A DNA stretch of 64,000 nucleotides, from positions 1 through 64,000 of the forward strand of contig JAMWFC010000044.1 of assembly GCA_027475525.1 (NCBI GenBank), read 5' to 3'. Position 1 is the first letter of the stretch; each line of letters starts with the position of its first letter. This DNA is from Macrolepiota albuminosa. Its lineage: Eukaryota > Basidiomycota > Agaricomycetes > Agaricales > Agaricaceae. The notes under the pieces are model-generated. The model was not told the origin of the DNA. It saw only the letters and a list, made by a program, of their open reading frames with translations, and made no database searches. The position numbers and the translations under genes are program-made. Shown piece after piece: positions 24,076 through 36,226 of the stretch.

Positions 24076-26135
24076 GACACCGAAGAAATAACGTGTAACT
24101 AGCGCGTTTTGTATGTATGCATGCAAAAAGGGACAGGATGCCACCCGCGGAATTCGTGAAAGATCCCTTCGTCAGCGTTTATGGAAGATTTGAACAAACA
24201 GACACCTCAGTTGTGAGGGACAAATGGGACCAAATAACGCGTGTATCGTTTCTGGATTAACGTGATCAAAGCTCATGCTCAGGCCATAAAGTTTGATTCA
24301 CATCGAAGAGATATGAACAGTTAGCTCCGCCAATATCTGGTAACTAAAGGGGAGCATTCACAGGATATAGCCCGGACTGGAAGGCTAGGCTCTTCATGGG
24401 TATGTGCATGGCATGTACAACTGTCAATGATAAATTAAATATAGGATAAAGAAGGGCAAGAAGGTGCATGAGAATGGCGAGGCAAAGTCTGGTAAATGCA
24501 TTTAAGACCGGTAAGGTCATATATATAAATAATGCAAGAAATCTCCCAGACTGTAAAAAAAAAGGCTAGATTGGGAAGAATCATGGTCCAGAAGCTGGCC
24601 AGACAACATTGTGAAGTATGGATTGAGAGATCCACATGGCTCCTTATACTGATATTGAAACAAGCTGTTAATTGAATATTGCTTGTGGATATAATTTTTC
24701 CATCGCCTTGCAAGAAAAAAAAATATACGTTACCTGATAAGACAACATCCTTGTATTGTAACTTCATTCTTTTGAAAATCAATCTCTCTAGTGAAACTAG
24801 CAGCAGATTTTGAAGGTTTGCCTGAGAACCAACTCGATTAGTTATACTTGTCTGTGAATACAATTGATAACGTGTCTGACTAACAGGGTAAACTTATCGA
24901 CAAGAATGCGAAGACCTCATAATCATGAAGGCAAGAAGGCACGCACTTTGCTGGACCTATCAGGGCTTATAATGATACATCTAAAATCCTCGGTGAAAGA
25001 TCAAGGAAGCATGTGCGTCTGAACATATCGCTCGCGATGGGACACTATTTCAACCTTTGTTCGTAGTCCGGCCATGCTGGTTGGTGGTGGGAAGATAAAA
25101 CTTTGGGAGGATCACTTGAAGGACTGGTATACGATTCTAAGGTATGACTGCCTCTACAATGCGGATGTCATCAATCTCTCACTGCCTTCCCTTTTTTAGA
25201 ATCTTCCATCATACCAGCAGATAAGAAATCCATTTTTGTGGGAACACTCCCTGAAATACCTGTCAGATCTATCAATATGCTTGCCTTGCGGTCTGGGATA
25301 TATCCAGGTTTGTGGGGAGGGCTGTCTCAGGATATAGTCGAAAGACTGTGTGACCGTATGTCGCTCTGTTTTGCCTTCAAGTGATTTAGAGAACTTAAAA
25401 TGTACATTTATAGAATCGTCGAAGTATTTACTCCCTCTCCATGCCTCAACAGACATCTACAACGAAAGAGTCCATTTCCTTCCACTACGTTTGGATAGGA
25501 ATGGGGACATGCCTCTTATAAAACAAACAGTGGGGAACCGTTTGCGCACGATCCTCGAGTACCGTCAATAGAAATGCTATGACAAGATTCGGACTATTTG
25601 AACTTGAATCTACAATTTAGTTGTTTAATCAGCTTGGGTCTCATGTATCATTCCCACACATCTACTCTTCCCATCGCATTGTATATTGAGTTTGCACCAC
25701 TGTGCCACTTTGAGTAATGAAGGCCATGAGATAATGACAAGTGCCCTTGATGTGGACTGGAGGAGAATGATGTCCTGACGTGTATGACCAGAGCTCGGGA
25801 GAATCGTATTTCGCAAGTCCAGCGGGTGCAATTTCACGACGCGTCTAAAGCACATCAATAATAGTGAATCAGTAAACTCCGTGTGCAAGAAGACGGATTT
25901 ACAAGAAAACGGAGTTGACGGAACATTTCATGTACCATCACTACAGCTGAAAAAAGAAGGTGGCGACGCCACAACTCTGAGTCTCCTTCTCTGTGCTCAT
26001 ATGACGCCATCAAGCCTCCCACAATCTTCCAAAGTTTGTGTCCATAGAAAGAGATTGTGCACAATTGGAGGCACACCTCCCCAGAAATATACACAGTCAA
26101 AAGATCATAACCTTCTGTCCCTGGTCCGTATCGGT
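24076..26135. other. 2-kb stretch without a supported gene
   Basis: Upstream of EXO1. Several open stretches of 60-90 codons occur on both strands (for example 25350-25571 +, 25855-26100 -). None carries a recognisable motif or a convincing splice pattern. A decayed gene or unrecognised lineage-specific gene around 25.0-26.1 kb cannot be excluded. Confidence 0.4.
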
Positions 26136-26289
26136 TTGAGTTACTGATGTCAACAACTACTTTGGTGGGTCGTGACCGATACCAAACAGAAATGGCAGAA
26201 GCGATGGCAGGATTGAGTTACTGATGTCAACAACTACTTTGGTGGGTCGTGACCGATACCAAACAGAAATGGCAGAAGCGATGGCAGGA
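26136..26289. repeat. Perfect 77-bp tandem duplication next to the assembly gap
   Basis: Units are 26136-26212 and 26213-26289, directly followed 68 bp later by the N run. Its closeness to a scaffold gap supports an assembly origin for the 77-bp duplications. Confidence 0.95.
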
Positions 26290-26357
26290 GAGCGACAGCA
26301 TCGCAGGGGATGCCGAGAGTTTGCTTCATCACACCGGTATAAAATTTGCTACCGACT

Positions 26358-27120
26358 NNNNNNNNNNNNNNNNNNNNNNNNNNNNNNNNNNNNNNNNNNN
26401 NNNNNNNNNNNNNNNNNNNNNNNNNNNNNNNNNNNNNNNNNNNNNNNNNNNNNNNNNNNNNNNNNNNNNNNNNNNNNNNNNNNNNNNNNNNNNNNNNNNN
26501 NNNNNNNNNNNNNNNNNNNNNNNNNNNNNNNNNNNNNNNNNNNNNNNNNNNNNNNNNNNNNNNNNNNNNNNNNNNNNNNNNNNNNNNNNNNNNNNNNNNN
26601 NNNNNNNNNNNNNNNNNNNNNNNNNNNNNNNNNNNNNNNNNNNNNNNNNNNNNNNNNNNNNNNNNNNNNNNNNNNNNNNNNNNNNNNNNNNNNNNNNNNN
26701 NNNNNNNNNNNNNNNNNNNNNNNNNNNNNNNNNNNNNNNNNNNNNNNNNNNNNNNNNNNNNNNNNNNNNNNNNNNNNNNNNNNNNNNNNNNNNNNNNNNN
26801 NNNNNNNNNNNNNNNNNNNNNNNNNNNNNNNNNNNNNNNNNNNNNNNNNNNNNNNNNNNNNNNNNNNNNNNNNNNNNNNNNNNNNNNNNNNNNNNNNNNN
26901 NNNNNNNNNNNNNNNNNNNNNNNNNNNNNNNNNNNNNNNNNNNNNNNNNNNNNNNNNNNNNNNNNNNNNNNNNNNNNNNNNNNNNNNNNNNNNNNNNNNN
27001 NNNNNNNNNNNNNNNNNNNNNNNNNNNNNNNNNNNNNNNNNNNNNNNNNNNNNNNNNNNNNNNNNNNNNNNNNNNNNNNNNNNNNNNNNNNNNNNNNNNN
27101 NNNNNNNNNNNNNNNNNNNN
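26358..27120. other. Assembly gap (763 N)
   Basis: A run of N of 763 positions. Any open reading frame through it is meaningless. The flanking right side is a transposon fragment, so the gap is probably repeat-induced. Confidence 0.99.
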
Positions 27121-27201
27121 TATTGTCAGTACATATTCTAATACACTTTGGATCTCCCTCTGCCAGCTGTGTGACTGAGCCACAGCCTCTAGAGGTCACC
27201 C

Positions 27202-27835
27202 TTACACCTGCTTGTTCAAGATGACAAAGCTCTGATGTGTATAGAACAGGTCAAGGGCACTGGCCATAGCATTGACCACATCACAAGACTTTTCAAAAAG
27301 AGCACAGTAAAAATCCAGAAGATGGATAGAGATTGCCATCTGAGGTTGTGAGGAGGCAGTGGGAAACAGTCTATTGCAAACCAAGACTTGAAAGACATCT
27401 TCATATGCACACCATTCTACTATAAGTTTTTTGAAGTCTAATTATCACATTTTCTTTAGTCACAATGATGAGAGATGGATTGAGGGATGACTTACAACTT
27501 TGAAATAGACAGAGTATCTGACTGGTCTTCTTTACACAACTCTTCACATCTTTGCACGTTGTGCTCAAAGCATGACATCTAGCTAGCACTGTTTCTGTTG
27601 AACTTGTAATGTATTCAAGATATGGAGCAACAAGTTGTGTTAATGCATCGAACCAAGCTGAATACAGATTTTTTGCTGTTTGATCAGACACTGTACGATG
27701 GGGATGTGGAGTCTCCTGAGGAGCATCATTGGCATCTGGTGCCTCCTCAAATGGCAGAGCAGGTTTATTTGCAAGAGTTGAATCAATTTCAGTCACCAGC
27801 TCAATTTCAGTGGTCAAGCTGGTTGCAGGCTCCAT
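27202..27835 (-). pseudogene. Fragment of a KDZ-type (Kyakuja/Dileera/Zisupton) transposase
   Basis: The conceptual protein has SAWFDALTQLVAPYLEYITS, a Cys-containing stretch, then LFPTASSQPQMAISIHLLDF and YCALFEKSCDVVNAMASALD. This order matches the region upstream of the catalytic core in KDZ transposases of agaricomycetes, as I remember that family. The two parts lie in different frames and need an intron or frameshift between about 27384 and 27480. The downstream core would fall in the N gap. The sequence is CpG-poor, like the rest of this block, which fits an old methylated element. Assignment is from memory of family sequence and not verified. Confidence 0.55.
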
Positions 27836-28109
27836 CAGGATTTGCTTTTTTAGAGTGTCCAGCTTTTCTTGGAGTCATTGGATTTGTTCACATTGTCTCA
27901 ATGGCTGCACAAGAGTTGTTGTCTTGGCTTTGTTACCATGCTTGATAGGACTTGTGAAGTGATGGCCTAAGCCAAGAGTGGCTGGTTGTTGAGCATGAAA
28001 TGACAGTTTAGGCAGTGGCATGGTGAAAGATAAGGAGAAGTTGGCAAATAACAAAGTTCACAAGTTCCATTGCCTAGTGCCTTTTCTAAAAAAAGAACTG
28101 GCTAATCTG

Positions 28110-28320
28110 AGGTTCACTTCCTCTTCCAGTCTGACCTTGATAGAAACCTCCTGAGAACATTGGCAATTCCATCAGAAAAGTTCCTCTTGAACCTCCCCTC
28201 CTGGTCTGACCTTGGTAAAATCCTCCTGAGAATGTTGGCAATTCCACCAGAGAGGTTCCTTTTGAACCTCCCCTCCCAGTCTGACCTTGGTAGAAACCTC
28301 CTGAGAACCTTGGCAATTAC
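28110..28320. repeat. Tandem repeat, 75-bp unit, about three copies
   Basis: The word gtctgacctt recurs at 28129, 28204 and 28279, exactly 75 bp apart, within otherwise similar units. Each unit has a few substitutions, so this is a true biological repeat and not an assembly copy. Confidence 0.85.
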
Positions 28321-28643
28321 AGTGCACTATTTGTATCAGATAAAATTAAAAAATCAATTTAAGTACCGTAAAAGTAAGGATGGCAGACAGCTTAAAGGAA
28401 AGAGATCAATAGAAGGAATAACTGTAAGGTAAGTAAGTAGAGGGCATAGGTTGACAGAAAGACATTCAAAAGTACATGAATTACAGTGCACTATTTGTAT
28501 CAGGTAAAATAAAAGTCTAAGTACCATAAAAGTAAGAATGGCAGATAGCTTGAAGAAAAGAGATCAATATAACTGTAAGGTAAGTATAGGGGATAAGTTG
28601 ATGGAAAGACATAGAAAGCAACATGAAATCAAAATGACGTCTA
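28316..28643. repeat. Imperfect direct repeat, about 164-bp spacing, two copies
   Basis: Both copies start attacagtgcactatttgta, at 28316 and 28480. Each goes on through aagtaccrtaaaagtaagra and ggcaga-agctt. Indels and substitutions separate the copies. Confidence 0.8.
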
Positions 28644-29626
28644 TATAACCAACTCCTCAACTTTAAGGTAGCCTTTTGAGTAGTCATGTGCAGTCAGAAA
28701 ATCCTGTTGATTTCAAAGGCCATTGACATGCTAAACAGTGCCATTCAAATCAATTTTGATTGACACATTATTTACTGGTGCTCATCATATGTACACAAAG
28801 TTTAATTAAAGTTCTCAGGAGGTTTGTACTGAGGTCAGACTGGAAGAGGAGGTTTGAGGGGAACCTCTGTAGTAGAATCTGAGATTAGCCAGTTCCTTTT
28901 TTGAAAACGACACCATCAACTATAACAGAGGTTGTTGTCTTAGGCCTATTACTATCTATACAATAAATACACCTAAAGTCTCATCAAGAAACTTGAGGTG
29001 TCCTGCCTTAGGTGATTCTGAAAAAGCCATCTGGTAATTTTCTGGAATTCCCAGTAGTATGTAGAAAGTGTGCCAAGAGAATACATGCCATTATCAAAAG
29101 AGTTCTGAACTAGTTTTAAAAATTCATCAACTATATATTATGTGGATTTCTTAGTGCCAGAGTATAGCTGGATAACTGTTACTTTTTGGTCCTTGTAAGA
29201 AGTGCCTTGAGCTAGTTGTATGCTAAGATGAGGAGCAGCAAACTCTATGTAATAGAGTACCTTTTGAAAAGGTACTATTTACTTATTGTACATCTTAACA
29301 CCTCTTCAAGATGTTAATATTTAGAATACAACTCATTTGTAGCATCTGACCAAGGTGCTAATATTATATTAATGAATAATACTAATAAAAATATAAATAT
29401 ACTATATATATATCTTTATCTATAGTTGTTGAGAGACTTTTCTTACTTATGCTATATATAGAAAAATCTACCAATTTAGCAGATTCTGTGTCTTGTGTTG
29501 AAGATGTGTTGATGAGCTCCCATTATAGATGACCATGGATAGTGCCAACACAAGCACCTCACATTGGCACATTGATACCACCAGGAGCGGCACATCTTAG
29601 TGCTCCAGAGGCTAATTTTTGCATAT

Positions 29627-29780
29627 TTTTATGTTAATAACTCGCAGCTGGAGCCTCTAATTACTCCAGGACCACTCTTTATAGCACCATCTATTCTTAG
29701 CACTTTTATGTTAATAACTCGCAGCTGGAGCCTCTAATTACTCCAGGACCACTCTTTATAGCACCATCTATTCTTAGCAC
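29627..29780. repeat. Perfect 77-bp tandem duplication
   Basis: Units are 29627-29703 and 29704-29780, identical, inside the CpG-poor block whose genuine repeats are all imperfect. It has the same spacing as the four other 77-bp duplications in the window. Confidence 0.95.
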
Positions 29781-30295
29781 CCCTCTTGACACCTTGCCGC
29801 ACCTTGCCACTCACCCTTCAGGGCCATACACGGACACAGACACTTGGCACCCATGATGCTCTTAGCCGGTGGCAGCAGGAATGATGAAGTATTTTATGAC
29901 AGACAGCTTGGAGTTTCACCTTAGCACCTGATGTTGCTGAGCTTCTTGCCAACTCAGACTGACAGCATGATTGTGGACTTTTTCACCATATAGTTTAATT
30001 CACGGCATTCACTTACATATAAATACTTACTTTTTGTTAGTAGTACATCATCAATTTGGCAGTAGGGATTGTATCCCAACATTTTGGTCACCCTACGCAA
30101 CAGACTACCTTTTGTTGACCGTGTAAGCAAGGGGACTCTGCTTTAGTTCTCTCTCACTCTTTCTGTCTGCAATCTCTTAGTGCCTTGCAACTATGGCAAG
30201 GCATTTGTGCTTAGATCTGCTAAGCAATCTCATCATTTTATCATCTCTTTTTGGTGCTAACACTTAGCACCTCTTAGTGACCCTTTACAGTGTCT

Positions 30296-30439
30296 CTTAG
30301 CACCTTTTCTTGGCGACTCTCTCCTGCGCTCCTTAGCACCTTTCCTTGGCGACTCTCTCCTGCACTCCTTAGCGCCTTTCCTTGGCGACTCTTTTCCACG
30401 CCTCTTAGCACCTTTCCTTGGTGACTTTTAGCATACTCT
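30296..30439. repeat. Minisatellite, 36-bp unit, four copies
   Basis: Units start cttagcrcc at 30296, 30332, 30368 and 30404, exactly 36 bp apart, with the core ctttccttggcgactct. There are a few differences between units. The same cttagcacc word is scattered between about 29500 and 30620 outside the array. No spacers are present, so it is not CRISPR-like. Confidence 0.85.
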
Positions 30440-33400
30440 TGCCACATTTTTGGGCCTTACATAAGCACCAATCACCCCTTTTCCTTACCACCAACCTCTT
30501 GCCTACTGTGCGTTCTCTGGGACCTGTCTGGGACTCTCTCTCTTACTTAGCATTCCCAAAGCTATATTGACTAAGTAGCTGTACTAGTGATAGTGCACCT
30601 TAGCACAACTTGGGCATCATCAGTGTGAATAAAAACTTAAACTCTTACACTCTAGGAGACTAGTCCAAGTTTCTGCTATGTCATACAAAACATACCATGT
30701 CACATATTCCTTCATTTGAGTGAAGTCAGTTACTCACAGTCTTTAAACAGATATTCAAGTTTCTTGAAATATTGGGAGAATTTTCATGGTTTGAACTCAT
30801 TTTACTTTGGCACAGAGAAATAGTTGCACAGTGGCATGTGCTGGGAAGGTGGTTCTATGGTGACTGTCTTTCCATGTAGAGAGGAAAAGATTCTGATTTT
30901 TGGCAATAAGTTGGGAAAATTAAAGAGTTGAGAGAGGGGTGTTGATGAAGCAGGAGTGGTAAAAGATTGTACAGCAGCAAGCAGAAATGCTAAAGGGTTG
31001 TTGGCACTAAGGTTATATTTGAGTGAACATGGGAAGATATCAGGAATATCATCTACAGTGAGCTCATTTTCAGTGTTCTGTAGTTCCTGGACTGGGGTGT
31101 GGCATGGTAAGGCACTGGCAAGTTGAGGTGTGGAAGAGAAATATTGGAGAGAAAGAATGCCTTCTGCTATCTCCTCTAGCAGATGGTGCTTGCATTGGAG
31201 ATGCATTTCTAGCAGAATTCTGCTCTAAAGTCTCTTGCAGTAGGCTCCAATTTGATGATGCTAAAAAGTTTGTCAGTAGCAGACAAGGTTTATGGCTACT
31301 AACCTAGGAATATGTGTTGGGTGTGCTAAGTGTGTAAGGGAGTTTCAGGCAGGTTCCAAAGAACACATCAAATAATAAGTTGAGTGGCAAGAAAAGGTGT
31401 GAGTTAGTAAGGGAAACATGATAAAAAAAGTGCACTAACAACTAAATGCATCTAGAAAAGAAGAGAAAGAAAATATAAATTTGAGTGCAGCAAGAAAACT
31501 AGGAGCTTAACAATGTTTAAGCTGAAAAGTGCTTGCTGTAGGTACAAGCCATGTAAGTTCCATGTAATGAGTAAAACTATGGCAGGCAGACAAGATGTTC
31601 AAACAGTTAGTGACTAATAAGTCAGCTCAAAAGAAATCTGAACCATGAGAACTAAGCAGACTGTGGGATAAGAAACTCTGTTGTTCTAACTACCAGCAAA
31701 CAGTAAATACTTATAGTAAAATGAGTTCACCGTTGCTAAAGAGCAATGAACTTAAAAGAAAATAAGTAGACACCATAAATTAAACTAATAAATACCAAAA
31801 AGTTCACAAGATTGCTGTCTGTCTAAGTTGGTGAGGAGTGTCAAGTGATGTCAGGTGCTAAAGTAAAATGCCAAGCTATTAGTCATGGAAAAACTTCATT
31901 ATTCTAGTTTATAAGCACTGCTGCCAGCTAAGTGTATTATTTGCTGATGGACTGATGCCATCTGTCATCTATCATTCCAGCTGCTGCTGGCACTATCACT
32001 GATTGGATCTATTTCTTGCTCTAGATAGCTATTAGATATTGCTTAAAATAGATGAATTGTGTGCACTCAGATATCCTGGATCTGTGCTGTACTGCTGTGG
32101 CCTGCTATTGGTGCACTTAGCCTATGTGAGGTCCTATTACTATAAAGGCCTGCCAGCAAGTAGAGTGGGTTTGAAGACTAGCTGATCTGTCAGATGTTAA
32201 TGCCAAGTCAAAGATAGAGCAGGATAGGGCTAAGCAGTCTGGATGGTGGCTAGATAGGAGTGCCAACATCAACACAGACTAAGCAGAGCTAGGGTAGATG
32301 GTCTGAGGACCTGTCTCCTGACAGTCTGCATCTGAGTCTTTAAGTATAGCACGCAAGTCCAAGCTTTATTCTAGAAGAAAATGGCTAAATAGGCTGGCTA
32401 AGTCATAAAACTATACAGAAGTAAAGTAGTTTAGTAAAAAGCAGCTATTGAAAGTGAAAAAGACTGACAAGCTATAGTAGCTCAAAAAAACTATATAAAT
32501 ATTTGGTTATTTTGTAAAAACTAGCTTATATAGTAACAACTAACAAGTGATAAAATCTAAAATTAATATATGTAAAGCTTCTACATACCAGCTTAAAAAT
32601 GACACTTAGATCAAATGCCATAGTATTTGACATAATTTAATCAAAACTTTGGGTACTTCCAATCTTTCATACCAACATCATTTTTTAAAAACTATGAAAC
32701 ATTGAAACACTTTTTTGAGCTACTGTAATTTCAGTTTTCCTGAGGTCATCAGTTCAATTCTCTGGAAGTACTACAGTAAACCAGTATACTTGCAGTTCTC
32801 ACTCATCATACACTGTGCCTGCATTGAAAAAGGCAATTAAATCTAAAGATCTATTTTACCACTTCTGATTATAGCAAAAGTTTGTCAGTTACACAGTATC
32901 TTATGTTACTTAGTTTTTACTGTATCCCTCATATTTTCATATCTATATACTATTTTCCTTTAACAATCTGAAAAGTCAATATACAGATTTTGATTTAAAT
33001 CTATTATAGTATATCATTTTTTTTCACTATCCAAACTGACATTCAAGTCAACAATGAGGAAGAAAATAGTTTTCAAAGCTCAAGCCAGATATTACTCTAA
33101 GCCTTTATATTTGCTTTGTTAAAAAGTAAAGAAGAGGATGCAATGGGTAAAGCTTGCTTTATCATTCAGGTGGAAACAGAATTATACTAGAAAGACATTC
33201 AAGTTTATAACCCAGGGAGAAACCTAGACATGAGTAAATACTTGTTCCTGACAAGTTCTTAAATAAAAAAAGAGCATTGAAAAAACAGTCCTTGAAATTG
33301 TGTTAAGTAAATAAAGCATTGCTCCAGCAGACATTTGTAGCCTTGTTTTCAGTGAAGTTTCAAGGGTCTGTCACCCAGCAAAGTATAGAGTTTGTTGAAT

Positions 33401-33449
33401 GGGAACAATTATAATGAAGACCTTGAGGGAGCCATAAGTCTAAAAAAAA

Positions 33450-33533
33450 CTGTCCCGGAGAGACTTGAACTCTCGATCTTCCGATATGAGAGTATTAACA
33501 GTCGGACGCCGTAACCAACTAAGCCACGGGACA
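33450..33533 (-). tRNA. tRNA-Asn(GTT) with a 10-nt intron
   Basis: The reverse complement folds as a tRNA. The acceptor stem TGTCCCG pairs with CGGGACA. The anticodon arm is TCCGA, loop CTGTTAA, TCGGA, with anticodon GTT. The T arm is GAGAG-TTCAAGT-CTCTC. Ten extra bases sit next to position 37, the normal place for a eukaryotic tRNA intron. It stands exactly at the right border of the CpG-poor transposon block. Confidence 0.85.
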
Positions 33534-36226
33534 CATTGAAGTTAAGGTGTCTTTTGCGAATATATATGACTTTCCTGGTGTCTACAAACATTTCTTCCGC
33601 ATTCTATTCTTCGATCACAACTTTACGGATGTACAAATAGCAGTCGTACCGGATGCAAGCGCAGCTGCACCGAAACACTACTCTGTTGTTTTCGGCGAGC
33701 ATGTCTGAAAGCGTTCGGCAGTTTACTCCCCATCTGCATGATACAATTTGCGATAACCCGCCCGATGGATCTATCCCTTGCTGCACAAAACGAGCGTCTG
33801 ACGATCTTAGGTTGAGATTTCTATGTAAATTCTCTATCAAAATCCGTGTACGTTGTACTGGATCTGTACCTAAGTAGAATTTGTATCCTATCTCGCGCCC
33901 GATCTCGTTACTCTTTGAACTCTGTAGAAATGCCGTTACGTCTCTAGGGTGATAATAATAGAAGCATTGAATTCCTCCGACAGGTTTCATGACTGTTCCA
34001 TTTGTTCTTCAGGCTTTCCTTAGTAATTTCCCCCAGAAACCTCGCATTTACACAATTTATCATCGTAATGCGTTGACTGCGACACCGCCATGTGTTGGCC
34101 GTCAATCCTAACTTATCGTCATGGCATATATCGGTCAAATCCCTTGACACCGCATTACTGGCACAACACACCAGCCTTTTGAATCTCGGTCTTTCGATTT
34201 CCCTGTGCAACGCATTCATCTGACCATCTGTATGTGTATGCGGTGTGTAACGAATTCTTTTGCCGCTGAATATGAATTTACACAACGGGGCATATTGAGA
34301 TTGTCCGAGTCGAGGAACGAGGCTCTTTCTTTCGCCCTCATGGTTTCAGGTACCGTACTTTTATCTTGAACCAGGGCGCGGTATTCCATATCGAGGGATC
34401 CCTTGCGGCTACATTTATATTTCTAGAAATCTGCCCTGAAGATACAATTAGACAAAGTCTCCACTTAGGCATTTCAGAATGGAACAATATAATCATGAGT
34501 CAAGGACCTTGAGAGCCGGTATCCCAGACCGGGGCCACGAATCGTAAACTTGATTAGCCAGAAGTTGGTAATCTGTCCCAAGCCTGGACTCCTGAAGTAA
34601 ACCATGTGCAACACCGTAAGTTCTTTCGGAAAGATCGCTTTTAACCTACAAGGCACGGTCACTTAGCACCGGTCTCCCCCCACAGCCGGACAAGACTGAC
34701 AAATCCAATAGGGTTAGATCCGTCCCTTTTTGATTCCCGATTTAGTCACTCGCCACAACAAAACGTCTCGGAGCATGTACACGTGTGTACGAATCGTGAC
34801 GCATCCTATTTATATATCTGAGAAGTTTACACCTTAAAAAACGAAGTGCACACGCTGGTCTACGCTGGTCTGGTTTCAGCCTGATATTGTGTCGATTTGT
34901 GATGGGATGCTTGACATATAGAACAGGAGCTCAATTTTATGGCAGAACGGCAGCGCGACGTCATCATGATCAACATAGGTGCGTAGTACAAGTGTGTCAC
35001 TTGGTGTACAAGTCTCTTGAGAGTACGAATCTCCATCAAAATAGATGTCAGAGAGTGATTCAGAATCACGGAGGTAAGGTCATCGTTTCAGAGACTTTAG
35101 CCAATAATCGTCAAGATAATGATGAAACAAACAGGCATGTGCATAAAGTATGCCATCGAGCGTTGATGCGACACAATAGACGCGATTACCACCATGATAC
35201 ATGTTTAGCCCATGGCATGTCCTTCAACACCATGGAAATATAGATAGTTTTCGACGTTCCGACTTCGACAGAACTACAGGCGTGCCAGCATGCATATGAT
35301 TGAGATTAACACCGATAGATCGCAATATCCCTTGATTTCAGTTTCGTTTCTTTTTTCCTTTCAAACGGCCCAGATGACCAACTTTTGATCGGTGCCAAAG
35401 AGACAACCAGGGTGAACCAATGGACTGATGGCGCGTCGGTAGTTTAGTGAAGGAAAGGGGAAACAAACACACGCGCCAAAGCAGGGATTGTGCGGGGTTT
35501 AATGGCTTAGGATTCCGTAAAGCGCTGGAAAACATCGGTCAGGCATGACACACGTCACTAACCGCAGTCCATGTTTGACGTTGTAGAAGCAGTACTCGCA
35601 AGCTATAAGGGTTTCATGCGTGTGCTAATGGAGACTGAGGCCAGTTGTGTCGCGGTAGAGTCAAAAACTTTGAGTGACTGTGACGCCAAGTTTCTTTGGG
35701 TTTATCATTATCATATTCTTTTGTGGCGATCTTGATTCCAAGGATTAGGATCATGTTCAGAGATTCGCTGCTGAATCCCGAACCCAGAGTGCAGGTAAGG
35801 TTGATATGCATTGAATCTGAGACGTTGGGCCGGGAGAACGTTGGGCACCGTGCAATCTTGACCGCGGAAGTATTACACATACTACACGGAATGGACGAAT
35901 GCGTGTATATTAGAATGAATGAGGCTCCTTTTCTCCACATGGATCAGTCCATCCCAACGACAACGCGTACATTGTTTCCCGAACTCGGACAAAAAAAATA
36001 CGTATCAACGATAGAAGCAGCTTTCATTATAGAGCATGGCGAAAACAGAGAAGACCGGAGAAGAGTTCGTAGCGTTTACATACTGCAAAATGTCTTCTCC
36101 ACCCCGCTTTCATTGAATTTCGTTGCAAACCCTCTTCCTCGTACAAGCGTCTCATATCTCAATCAGTCCTCTTGCCCCACCACCTCACGATGCGCACATC
36201 AAACTCGGCGAGAACCGCGTATACAC
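33534..36226. other. 2.7-kb stretch without a recognised gene
   Basis: Base composition is normal again. Open stretches at 33604-33990 (-, 128 codons), 33944-34285 (-, 113 codons) and 35696-36373 (+, 225 codons, its end lying antisense to NAC-beta) have no motif that I recognise. They may be chance or lineage-specific. Confidence 0.4.

Larger units (their letters stand above)
28090..28903. repeat. Inverted-repeat pair enclosing about 0.65 kb
   Basis: The left arm, about 28090-28158, has aaaagaactggctaatctga and then cttccagtctgacctt with cctcctgagaac. The right arm, about 28812-28903, is its imperfect reverse complement. This could be the ends of a small non-autonomous element. No clear target duplication was found. 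Confidence 0.5.
27836..33449. mobile_element. CpG-poor, repeat-rich block of decayed transposon sequence
   Basis: About 5.6 kb with almost no CpG, AT-rich stretches and no supported host gene. It contains several unrelated tandem repeats (75 bp, about 164 bp, 36 bp, a 77-bp assembly-type duplication) and an inverted-repeat pair at 28090-28903. A 134-codon open stretch at 30802-31206 (-) has no recognisable motif. CpG returns to normal at the tRNA-Asn gene (about 33450). Loss of CpG fits long-term cytosine methylation and deamination of silenced repeats. Exact element borders cannot be set. Confidence 0.6.

Noticed and set aside
24435..26100. Possible small genes on both strands upstream of EXO1
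   Set aside because: Short open frames without motifs, splice consistency or recognisable similarity.
26224..27224. Several long open frames across 26.2-27.2 kb
   Set aside because: They run through 763 N and are artefacts of translating unknown bases.
30296..30439. Regular 36-bp repeats resembling a CRISPR array
   Set aside because: Units are contiguous with no unique spacers and the genome is eukaryotic; it is a minisatellite.
33604..33990. 128-codon minus-strand open frame downstream of tRNA-Asn
   Set aside because: No recognisable domain, no splice partner and no conserved-looking motif; could be real but unsupported.
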